NCBI GenBank assembly: GCA_902779535.1
Contig: CACZBX010000005.1
Span: 26,022 to 90,021, forward strand
DNA length: 64,000 nucleotides
From: an uncultured Bacteroidales bacterium
GTDB lineage: Bacteria > Bacteroidota > Bacteroidia > Bacteroidales > Bacteroidaceae
Reading direction: 5' to 3'
In this document: positions 56,365 to 64,000 of the stretch, piece after piece
How positions within the stretch are numbered: the stretch's first letter is position 1
Layout of the letters: every line of letters starts with the position of its first letter
Program-made: the position numbers and the translations under genes
The notes under the pieces: generated by a model
What the model was told of the DNA's origin: nothing
The model's database searches: none
What the model saw: only the letters and a program-made list of their open reading frames with translations

Positions 56365-59300
56365 ATGGGAAATAATCAATTACTTGTCTACAAAGCATCC
56401 GCTGGATCAGGTAAAACCTTTACTTTGGCTACAGAGTACATCCAATTACTCATCAAGAATCCACGGGCATATAGAGAAATCTTAGCTGTTACATTTACGA
56501 ATAAGGCGACAGCTGAGATGAAAGAACGTATATTAGGCCAACTAAACGGAATTGCCATCCAAGATACTCATTCCGACGGATATCTTAGAGTCATTAAAGA
56601 GAAAACAGAATTTGACGAAGACTTAATCCGGGAAAGGGCAAAGGAAGCTCTTAACCTTATCATTCACGATTATAACCGATTCCGTATAGTCACAATCGAC
56701 TCGTTTTTCCAATCAATTATCAAGAACCTGTCAAGGGAACTAAACCTTGGAGCGAATCTTAACATTGAGCTCAATAGTAAAGAAGCCCTGAACGATGCCG
56801 TTGATACGATTATTGATAGCCTAAACCAGAAGGAAAATCAAGCCATGCTCAATTGGATCCTAAATTATATTAAGGAACAAATTGATGAAGCCAAGAAGTG
56901 GAATATCACTAAAGAAATAAAAAAGTTCGGCGCGAAAATCTTCGATGAGACTTTCATTGAAAAGGGAGACGAATTGCGTATCAAACTGAAAAATCCGGAA
57001 AACATCGTTCAATATCGGAGAAAACTGGATAAGATGTTGAAAGAGCAAGAAGATACGATGCTTAAACAAGCCAATCGTTTCTTTGAGATTCTTGAACAAA
57101 ACGGTTTAGAAGAATCCGACCTTTCCTATGGACGAACAGGTATTTTCAGTTATTTCTTAAAGATCGCGAATAAAAAGTTAACTAATGACATTTTCAATCC
57201 AAGAGCTCAAAAGTGCTTGGACGATCCTTCTAATTGGGCTTCAAAAACAAATAAACGGAGAAAGGAAATTGTAACCTTAGCTTCTACCACCCTGATTCCT
57301 CTTTTGGAAGAAACGGAGAAGATGCGAAAAAAAGCAAATATTATCATCAACACTTGCCTATTCTCAAAAAAACATATCAATAATCTCCAACTTTTAGACG
57401 CTATTGACCAAGAGCTGCATGAGGAAAACAAACAGAAGAATCGTTTCATACTATCTGATACCAATGCTTTGCTACATCATTTCGTGACCAGCGATGATTC
57501 TCCGTTTATTTTCGAAAAGCTTGGCTCCAGCATTAATCACATTATGATGGACGAGTTCCAGGATACCTCCAGACTTCAATGGAAAAACTTTAAATTTCTA
57601 TTGCTGAATGGTTTATCACAAGGCTATAGCAGTTTGATTGTTGGTGATGTAAAACAGTCTATCTATCGTTGGAGGCATAGCGACTGGCGTATTCTTAACT
57701 CATTGAACGACAAATTAGAACAGTTCCCGATAAGAAGTGAGACTTTGAGCACAAACCGCCGTAGTGCTGGTAACATTGTACGGTTTAATAACCTTTTGTT
57801 CAAAGATATTATATCAACTATTCAGCCAAAGGATGAAGGATTGCAAAACGCCTATAAGGATGTGGAACAGCATCCATTTAAACATCCGGATAAGGGATTC
57901 GTCCAAGTCACTTTTTTAGACAGTAGTAATACTGACTACATACAGGAAACCTGCAAATTATTGATTGGAACCATTGATTCCTTAATCAAGGATGGGGCAA
58001 AGACAAAAGATATTGCGATTCTGATCAGAGTGAACAAGCACATTCCTGTCATTGCCGAGTATTTCTCACAATACAGCAACTATCGTATCGTTTCAAACGA
58101 GGCTTTTGAATTACAATCTTCAACAAGCATCAAGATGTTAATCCATGCATTACGCTATCTCATTGACTCTGATCAACGCATTCCAAGAAAGCAACTGTTA
58201 TTAGACTATCTTGAACATGTAAAAAAGGAATCAGTAGACAAACATGAGGTCCTGACGAACGAGAAGGAAGAACTTCTGCCCGAACGTTTCAGAAATTCAA
58301 TGGTACAACTTCGTCAGATGCCTTTGTACGATCTTTTGCAAGAGTTGTATAGTATCTTTGAAATCAACCTTATCCCCGACGAAGATGCATACATTTGTGC
58401 TTTCTTTGATAAGGTGATGAACTATTTAAAAGAGAACTCTTCCGACATTTCTTCATTCTTAAATTATTGGGATGAAGAACTATGCATGACTAAGATTCCA
58501 TCCGGTGAGATTGACGGAATACGTATTCTCTCTATCCACAGTTCCAAAGGTTTGGAGTTTAAACATGTATTGCTACCATTCTGCGACTGGGAACAAGAAA
58601 TAAAACCAAACCTGCCGCACGAAATATGGGTTTCTCCAAATGAAGCCCCCTATAATGATTTCAGTATCCTTCCGATAGATTATAAAAAGGACATGGCCGA
58701 ATCGCTCTACCATCAGGACTATCTCGAAGAGCAAAAACAACTCTATGTTGATAATCTGAATCTACTCTATGTAGCCCTGACAAGAGCTGAACAAAATCTC
58801 TTTATCATCGGTGATTATAATTCAAAGAAAAGATACAAGAGCGTATCTGATTGGATAAAATCATCAATGGAAAACCTTTCTCTCTCCCAACCTGATTTTA
58901 TTCACATGATATCCGGAGACCAATCAAATGACAAGCGTATCGTTTATGAAACAGGCAAAGTCTTTATAGACAAGGAGGATAGGAATGAAAACGATTCGTT
59001 GAATAAACTGACAATGAAACCAACCAGCATGCCGATCAGCCTGCATAGTTACAAAAATAAGATTGAGTTTAAACAATCCAACAAATCGCACGAGTTCATT
59101 ACCCGGGAAATATCTAAACGAGAAAAATATATTGAACAAGGAAAACTCTTGCACTACGTATTCTCGACCATTCATACTAAAAAAGATGTGGACCTCTCCA
59201 TTTCTCAACTGCGGATGGACGGGATCATCGCATCGAACGAACAGGAAAAAGAGATAAGGGAACTAACAGAAAAAGCCTTGAATCAACCAGAAGTACAAGA

Positions 59301-59565
59301 ATGGTTCGATGGTACAAAAGAACTTTTCAACGAATATACCATCTTATACAAGAACAACGAAGGAGAACTCCTGACCAAACGCCCCGACCGTGTGATGGTG
59401 ACTGGAAAAGACGCCATAATCGTCGATTTTAAGTTTGGACAACGAAGAGAAGAGTATGTACATCAGGTACAGGAATATAAAGACTTGATGTTACAAATGG
59501 GATATCTACATATTAAAGGATATCTATGGTATGTATTTGATCAAATAATAGAAGAAATTAAGTGA
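56365..59565 (+). CDS. addA: AddA-like helicase-nuclease subunit
   Basis: 1066 aa UvrD/RecB-type protein for resection of double-strand breaks. Helicase motifs: Walker A ASAGSGKTFTLA, Ia VTFTNKATAEM, Walker B MMDEFQDTS, III VGDVKQSIYRWR, V SIHSSKGLEFKHV, VI LLYVALTRAEQNL. The C-terminal RecB-type nuclease is shown by GKLLHYVFS and by the DFK motif in AIIVDFKFGQRREEYVHQVQEY. It is followed after 4 bp by addB. RecB would be expected with recC/recD; the AddB-like partner decides for AddA. Confidence 0.88.
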   Translation: MGNNQLLVYKASAGSGKTFTLATEYIQLLIKNPRAYREILAVTFTNKATAEMKERILGQLNGIAIQDTHSDGYLRVIKEKTEFDEDLIRERAKEALNLIIHDYNRFRIVTIDSFFQSIIKNLSRELNLGANLNIELNSKEALNDAVDTIIDSLNQKENQAMLNWILNYIKEQIDEAKKWNITKEIKKFGAKIFDETFIEKGDELRIKLKNPENIVQYRRKLDKMLKEQEDTMLKQANRFFEILEQNGLEESDLSYGRTGIFSYFLKIANKKLTNDIFNPRAQKCLDDPSNWASKTNKRRKEIVTLASTTLIPLLEETEKMRKKANIIINTCLFSKKHINNLQLLDAIDQELHEENKQKNRFILSDTNALLHHFVTSDDSPFIFEKLGSSINHIMMDEFQDTSRLQWKNFKFLLLNGLSQGYSSLIVGDVKQSIYRWRHSDWRILNSLNDKLEQFPIRSETLSTNRRSAGNIVRFNNLLFKDIISTIQPKDEGLQNAYKDVEQHPFKHPDKGFVQVTFLDSSNTDYIQETCKLLIGTIDSLIKDGAKTKDIAILIRVNKHIPVIAEYFSQYSNYRIVSNEAFELQSSTSIKMLIHALRYLIDSDQRIPRKQLLLDYLEHVKKESVDKHEVLTNEKEELLPERFRNSMVQLRQMPLYDLLQELYSIFEINLIPDEDAYICAFFDKVMNYLKENSSDISSFLNYWDEELCMTKIPSGEIDGIRILSIHSSKGLEFKHVLLPFCDWEQEIKPNLPHEIWVSPNEAPYNDFSILPIDYKKDMAESLYHQDYLEEQKQLYVDNLNLLYVALTRAEQNLFIIGDYNSKKRYKSVSDWIKSSMENLSLSQPDFIHMISGDQSNDKRIVYETGKVFIDKEDRNENDSLNKLTMKPTSMPISLHSYKNKIEFKQSNKSHEFITREISKREKYIEQGKLLHYVFSTIHTKKDVDLSISQLRMDGIIASNEQEKEIRELTEKALNQPEVQEWFDGTKELFNEYTILYKNNEGELLTKRPDRVMVTGKDAIIVDFKFGQRREEYVHQVQEYKDLMLQMGYLHIKGYLWYVFDQIIEEIK

Positions 59566-59569
59566 AAAG

Positions 59570-62467
59570 ATGAAGAGTTTTTTAGAACAAGTAGCCATCG
59601 AACTATATAATCGCCTGAAAGGAAACTTTGCTCACACAGCAGTGATTTTTCCGAACAAACGTGCCAGCCTATTCTTTAACGAATATCTGGTTAAACAAAC
59701 AGATAAGCCCATCTGGTCGCCTACGTATTTAAGTATCAGCGAGCTGTTCCAAAGTATGACAAAGCTAAAGTTATGCGACCGCATTGAATTAGTCTGTACC
59801 TTATATAATAGCTATCTCAAGATTACCGGAAGCACGGAATCATTGGATGATTTCTATTTTTGGGGAGAATTGTTGATCAGCGATTTTGACGATGTCGACA
59901 AGAACAAGGTTGATGCCAAACGACTATTCTCAAACCTCGAAGATTTACAGCAGATGGCAACCGATGCATCATACTTAAACGAGGAACAAATAGAAGCAAT
60001 CAATAAATTTATTAAGAACTACAATCCACAGAGGCAATCGGAACTCAAACAAAAATTCAAATCGATATGGGAGTCTTTAGGAGCGATCTACGATGACTTC
60101 CGTTCCACATTGTATGAAAAGGATTTTGCATACGAAGGAATGTTATATCGTGATGTCATCGAGAAGTTCAAACCTGAGCAACTTCCCTATCAAACATATG
60201 TCTTTGTCGGATTCAACGTATTAAACAAGGTTGAGCACGAACTCTTCGAGAAAGTCCAATCAGCAGGAAAAGCATTGTTCTTCTGGGATTATGATTCGTT
60301 CTATCTCTCGGAGAAGCCAAATAATCAGCATGAAGCCGGTCGTTTTCTGCGAAGCAACTTAAAAGATTTCCCCAATGCCATTTCAGATGAATTCTTTCAC
60401 ACACTGGCTGAGGAGAAGGATATCACCTATATTGAGACATCCACCGATCATGCACAGACGGCTTATCTATCAGAATGGCTAAAAGAGAACATCACAGAGA
60501 AAGAAAAGGAAACAGCCGTTGTCCTATGCGATGAAATCATGCTACAACCGGTATTATACGCATTGCCGAATAACATCAAGCATGTCAATGTGACGATGGG
60601 ATTTCCGCTCTCACAAACTCCTATTTATAGTTTTATCGATGCTTTCCTCGGATTACACATCGATAGTTATGACGAACAGACTGGAAGATATACGTACCAG
60701 GCAGCCATTGCCTTATTAAAGCATCCATATACTCGTCTTATATCGAAGGAGAACGAACAGATTATTCAGGAGTTGACGAATAAAAACCGGTTCTTCCCCC
60801 TCCCTAGTGAACTTACGAAGGATGATGAGCAACTGGATTTGTTGTTTAAGCCACTCGTAGCGAAAGAAAAAGAAGTCTGTAAACGACTTAATGAGGTCAT
60901 ACAAGTTATTGCTGAGAAGTTCAGAGACGAAACAGCAGAAAAAGAACTACAGTTATCGGGTAATGAACCTTCCATGCAGCTCTATCAAGAGTCTTTATTT
61001 AAAATCTATACGACGATTAATCGGTTCAGTTCATTAATCGAGAATGGTACCTTAAGGCTGAAAGCGGCAACGCTCCGGAAATTGATTATCAGGGTTTTAT
61101 CTGCAATCCATATCCCATTTCACGGCGAACCAGCTGTCGGACTTCAGGTCATGGGCGTGCTTGAAACGCGTAACCTCGACTTTAAACACCTCATTATGCT
61201 GTCGGTAAACGAAGGAAAATTGCCCAAAGCCGGAGGAGAGATTTCATTCATCCCATATAACTTGAGGAAGGCATTCGGCATGACGACAATCGATCACCAG
61301 ATGTCGGTTTACGCCTACTACTTCTACCGTCTCCTCCAACGTGCTGAAAAGGTAACGATGCTCTACAATACGGCTACAGATGAGATGAACAAAGGCGAAT
61401 GGAGCCGTTTCCTTCTTCAATTCCTGCTGGAATGGCCACATCCGGTGAAGAGGTTATTCCTGGAAGCTAAACAATCGCCTCAGCAAATCGAACGAATCGA
61501 GATACCAAAGACAAAAGAAATTGTAAGTCGCTTACGAAAGTATTATGACAAACGAAGTGAAAAACCGAAAGAACTATCACCAACGGCTATCAACGCCTAC
61601 ATCCATTGCAAATTGAAATTCTATTTAAGGTATGTAGCCGGATTGAAAGCTCCTGAAGAAGTTGGCGAGGATATTGATAACCGCATATTTGGTAACATTT
61701 TCCATGCTACCGCACAACATATTTACGATGATCTAAAGAAAAGAAGTCCGATCATCACGAAAGATCGATTGGAAAGCCTTCTTAAAGATAAGCTTAAATT
61801 AAGGAACTATGTAGATTCAGCATTTAAAGAAGAATTCTTTCAGATTAAACCTGAGGAAGAGGCTCAATACAATGGACTTCAACGAATAAACTTTGAAGTC
61901 ATACTACGTTACATCGAACAGTTGCTCCGTCATGATGCTCTGCACACTCCTTTCACCTATGTAGGTTCCGAAATAGAAATTAAGAAAGACTATACCCTAT
62001 CGCTGCCTGATTCGGATGAAATAATCGTCCACTTAGGCGGATTCATCGATCGTGTAGATTGTAAAGACGACCATTATCGAATTATCGATTACAAAACAGG
62101 AACGCATTTGTCGGAAAGTCCGGATATTGATTCACTCTTCATGGAGAACAGGAAAGATGGAGCAAACTATATTCTACAGACATTCCTTTATGCCGACATG
62201 TTCACCGATGAGCATAAGGTGAAAACACAGCCAGCATTGCTCTACATACAAAACACATCGAATCAGGATTATACTCCGATAGTCATCATCAATAAAAAGA
62301 AAGTAGAAGATTATAGCGATTATAAACAAGAATTTCAGGAAAAATTAATAGCTTTGCTAAAGGAAATGTTCACAGAGGGTGGTGTGTACGATCAAACCTC
62401 GAACAATGAACATTGTAAGTTCTGCGATTATAAGGCAATATGTAAAATAAAAGAAGTGAAAAGATGA
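59570..62467 (+). CDS. addB: AddB-like nuclease subunit with Fe-S cluster motif
   Basis: 965 aa. The N-terminal two thirds look like an inactivated helicase (AVIFPNKRASLFFNEYL lacks a good Walker A). The C-terminal PD-(D/E)XK nuclease has GNIFHATAQHIYD, LGGFIDRVD and IIDYKTGTH, then QTFLYADMF. One Cys (IHCKLKF, about 680) and three near the end (HCKFCDYKAICK) fit the 4Fe-4S staple of AddB nucleases. It overlaps the following symporter gene by 4 bp. Confidence 0.87.
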   Translation: MKSFLEQVAIELYNRLKGNFAHTAVIFPNKRASLFFNEYLVKQTDKPIWSPTYLSISELFQSMTKLKLCDRIELVCTLYNSYLKITGSTESLDDFYFWGELLISDFDDVDKNKVDAKRLFSNLEDLQQMATDASYLNEEQIEAINKFIKNYNPQRQSELKQKFKSIWESLGAIYDDFRSTLYEKDFAYEGMLYRDVIEKFKPEQLPYQTYVFVGFNVLNKVEHELFEKVQSAGKALFFWDYDSFYLSEKPNNQHEAGRFLRSNLKDFPNAISDEFFHTLAEEKDITYIETSTDHAQTAYLSEWLKENITEKEKETAVVLCDEIMLQPVLYALPNNIKHVNVTMGFPLSQTPIYSFIDAFLGLHIDSYDEQTGRYTYQAAIALLKHPYTRLISKENEQIIQELTNKNRFFPLPSELTKDDEQLDLLFKPLVAKEKEVCKRLNEVIQVIAEKFRDETAEKELQLSGNEPSMQLYQESLFKIYTTINRFSSLIENGTLRLKAATLRKLIIRVLSAIHIPFHGEPAVGLQVMGVLETRNLDFKHLIMLSVNEGKLPKAGGEISFIPYNLRKAFGMTTIDHQMSVYAYYFYRLLQRAEKVTMLYNTATDEMNKGEWSRFLLQFLLEWPHPVKRLFLEAKQSPQQIERIEIPKTKEIVSRLRKYYDKRSEKPKELSPTAINAYIHCKLKFYLRYVAGLKAPEEVGEDIDNRIFGNIFHATAQHIYDDLKKRSPIITKDRLESLLKDKLKLRNYVDSAFKEEFFQIKPEEEAQYNGLQRINFEVILRYIEQLLRHDALHTPFTYVGSEIEIKKDYTLSLPDSDEIIVHLGGFIDRVDCKDDHYRIIDYKTGTHLSESPDIDSLFMENRKDGANYILQTFLYADMFTDEHKVKTQPALLYIQNTSNQDYTPIVIINKKKVEDYSDYKQEFQEKLIALLKEMFTEGGVYDQTSNNEHCKFCDYKAICKIKEVKR

Positions 62468-63678
62468 AACCTATAAAAGTAGGATTACTGACTAAAATTA
62501 TCATTGCAATCATATTGGGAGTTATGTTTGGAAACATACTTCCCGAAATTTTAGTCCGAGTTTTTGTAACCTTTAATGGGTTGTTCAGTCAGTTCCTTGA
62601 GTTTATCATTCCACTCATTATCATTGGGTTGGTTACTCCTGCCATCGCTGATATCGGCAAAGGAGCAGGAAAAATGTTGCTTATCACGACACTTATCGCA
62701 TACGGAGCAACACTTCTCTCCGGATTCTTTTCATATGGTGTCGGTAATAGTGTTTTCCCTACCCTCATCTCACCGGGCGTATCGCTGGAAGATATTAGTG
62801 AAGCTAAGAATGTCTTACCTTTCTTCTCGATAAACATCCCTCCGTGCATGAGTGTCATGACAGCCTTAGTATTGGCTTTTACCTTAGGTTTAGGCATTGC
62901 ACATCTTAGCACAAATGCTTTGAAGAATGTTTTCTACGATTTTAAAGAGATTATCGTGAAGACCATCAAAGTGGTCATCCTACCATTACTACCGATCTAT
63001 ATCTTTGGTATCTTTCTGAATATGACTCACAGTGGACAGGTCTACCACGTCTTGTCGGTGTTCATCAAGATTATCGGCATCATCTTCATCATGCATATAG
63101 TCCTCATGGTTTTTCAATATTGCGTTGCAGCCTTATTCGTACGACGAAACCCCTTTAAATTACTTGCTAGGATGCTTCCTGCCTATTTTACGGCCTTAGG
63201 AACACAGTCGTCGGCGGCCACTATTCCCGTAACCTTGGGGCAAACGATCAAGAATGGTGTATCGAAGGATATTGCAGGCTTTGTTATCCCATTGTGTGCA
63301 ACCATCCATCTGTCAGGAAGTACGTTGAAAATTGTGGCGTGTGCCTTAGCTTTGATGATTATGCAAGGTATGCCCTACACCTTCGGCATGTTTGTCGGTT
63401 TTATTTTCATGTTAGGCATCACAATGGTAGCAGCGCCGGGTGTTCCTGGCGGAGCAATCATGGCTTCTCTAGGGGTTCTTTCATCCATTCTTGGCTTCGG
63501 AGAAAGTGAACAAGCCTTGATGATAGCCTTATATATCGCCATGGATAGTTTCGGAACTGCTTGTAACGTCACAGGTGACGGGGCCATTGCACTGATTGTC
63601 GATAAACTGTTCAAAACGAAAAACAACGATCAAGGAACTGAAGAAACAAATATAGAAAACAAAACCTTTAATAATTAA
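62464..63678 (+). CDS. Dicarboxylate/amino acid:cation symporter (DAACS family)
   Basis: 404 aa with about eight membrane helices plus re-entrant loops. Family motifs are the serine-rich AYFTALGTQSSAATIPVTL, the PLCATIHLSGSTLKI motif and the MDSFGTACNVTGDG cation/substrate site. These transporters take up glutamate, aspartate, serine/threonine or C4-dicarboxylates with Na+ or H+; the MDxxGTACNVTGD variant with GGAIMA resembles SstT/GltP-like members, but the substrate is not decided. It begins within addB (ATGA overlap), an unusual partner for recombination genes. Confidence 0.9.
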   Translation: MKPIKVGLLTKIIIAIILGVMFGNILPEILVRVFVTFNGLFSQFLEFIIPLIIIGLVTPAIADIGKGAGKMLLITTLIAYGATLLSGFFSYGVGNSVFPTLISPGVSLEDISEAKNVLPFFSINIPPCMSVMTALVLAFTLGLGIAHLSTNALKNVFYDFKEIIVKTIKVVILPLLPIYIFGIFLNMTHSGQVYHVLSVFIKIIGIIFIMHIVLMVFQYCVAALFVRRNPFKLLARMLPAYFTALGTQSSAATIPVTLGQTIKNGVSKDIAGFVIPLCATIHLSGSTLKIVACALALMIMQGMPYTFGMFVGFIFMLGITMVAAPGVPGGAIMASLGVLSSILGFGESEQALMIALYIAMDSFGTACNVTGDGAIALIVDKLFKTKNNDQGTEETNIENKTFNN

Positions 63679-63682
63679 CGTC

Positions 63683-64000
63683 ATGAAAAAGAGATTAAAT
63701 TTATTACTATGCGGTTTACTGCTTGTTACAGGTATCTCCGCTCAAAAACAGTTCAAGCTATCCTCACCCGATGGCAGTTTGACCACCAATATCGTGGTAA
63801 ACAAACAAGTAACCTACGATATTACAGTTGACGGACGTCAAGTCCTGAAACCTTCTGTGATCGCACTCGAAACTGAGAATCCTAAAATTTGGGGTAATGA
63901 AGTAAAGGCAAAAGGAAGCAGCCAACGTGTTATCAACGAAACGATCGATTCACCGTTCTATCGCGCAAAGCAGATGAAGAACAACTGTAAGGTTCTGACC
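63683..64000 (+). CDS. GH97-family alpha-glucosidase/galactosidase, N-terminal part (cut by window edge)
   Basis: 106 codons open to the right edge. Signal peptide RLNLLLCGLLLVTGISAQ, then FKLSSPDGSLTTNIVVNKQVTYDITVDGRQVL and SVIALETENPKIWG, the start of the GH97 N-terminal beta-supersandwich as in SusB. The catalytic barrel is outside, so retaining (galactosidase) versus inverting (glucosidase) type cannot be told. It starts 4 bp after the symporter stop. Confidence 0.82.
   Translation, partial: MKKRLNLLLCGLLLVTGISAQKQFKLSSPDGSLTTNIVVNKQVTYDITVDGRQVLKPSVIALETENPKIWGNEVKAKGSSQRVINETIDSPFYRAKQMKNNCKVLT

Noticed and set aside
56365-62467. A RecBCD system or a phage-defence helicase-nuclease
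   Set aside because: Domain order, the C-terminal nuclease in both proteins and the Fe-S cysteines of the second fit ordinary AddAB; no defence-type neighbours are present.

Overview
The window looks like chromosomal DNA of a gut-type Bacteroidota, order Bacteroidales, possibly near Parabacteroides. The genus is an inference. The order-level call rests on repeated promoter -7 boxes of the form TAnnTTTG (some with a matching -33 TTTG 18-20 bp upstream), a DksA-type protein with a degenerate zinc finger, a Rho factor with a long charged insertion, lspA followed by a DUF4296 lipoprotein, a six-subunit Rnf complex led by an RseC-like gene, AddAB, and the start of a GH97 glucosidase. Almost all of the window is ordinary core metabolism with tight operons. 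I see no phage, insertion sequence or CRISPR array.

Layout. Bases 1-6600 (+) hold the tail of a Gfo/Idh/MocA oxidoreductase, the late histidine genes hisH-hisA-hisF-hisIE, an FtsE-like ATPase and lysC-lysA. Bases 6656-13633 (-) hold galE and the Rnf operon (rseC-like, rnfB, C, D, G, E, A). cutC (+) follows, then a roughly 1.1 kb gene-free block of dispersed repeats (14573-15739). Bases 15740-18860 (-) carry DUF2264 and GH88 polysaccharide genes plus the stump of a heparinase II/III-like gene. Bases 18870-24286 (-) are ileS-dksA-lspA-DUF4296. Bases 24516-27546 (+) are a membrane polyferredoxin and a Tat-exported aldo/keto reductase. Bases 27697-34912 (-) are a complete leucine operon (leader peptide, leuA, leuC, leuD, a second synthase, leuB, TPR protein). 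Then come purA, a Fur-family regulator, an AlkD-like protein, dipeptidyl peptidase III and a small AraC-type regulator (-), msrA (+), and an ABC-F protein, DUF3805 protein and RidA (-). The rest is mostly (+): rho, a peptidoglycan/MurNAc recovery cluster (degenerate BadF-type kinase, amidase, AmpG-like permease, NamZ-like muramidase, SGNH esterase), a beta-barrel protein, pantothenate kinase and tRNA-Gly (both -), addA-addB, a dicarboxylate/amino-acid symporter and a truncated GH97 gene.

Most interesting points. (1) The leu operon is preceded by what reads as a complete transcription attenuator: a consensus promoter, a 23-codon Ile/Leu-rich leader peptide whose end and stop codon lie in a 9-nt segment exactly complementary to the left arm of a terminator hairpin, then the terminator. 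(2) A roughly 100-bp element made of exactly four 22-bp imperfect palindromes occurs three times, with related flanks and once inverted. (3) Four copies of a composite REP-like palindrome element sit downstream of cutC. (4) IleRS has the swapped signature GxHH instead of HxGH. (5) The kinase-like gene beside the MurNAc cluster has lost its phosphate-binding motifs. (6) A NapH/NapG-like fusion carries an internal signal-like segment. (7) A heparinase-like gene has been cut off right behind the DUF4296 gene.
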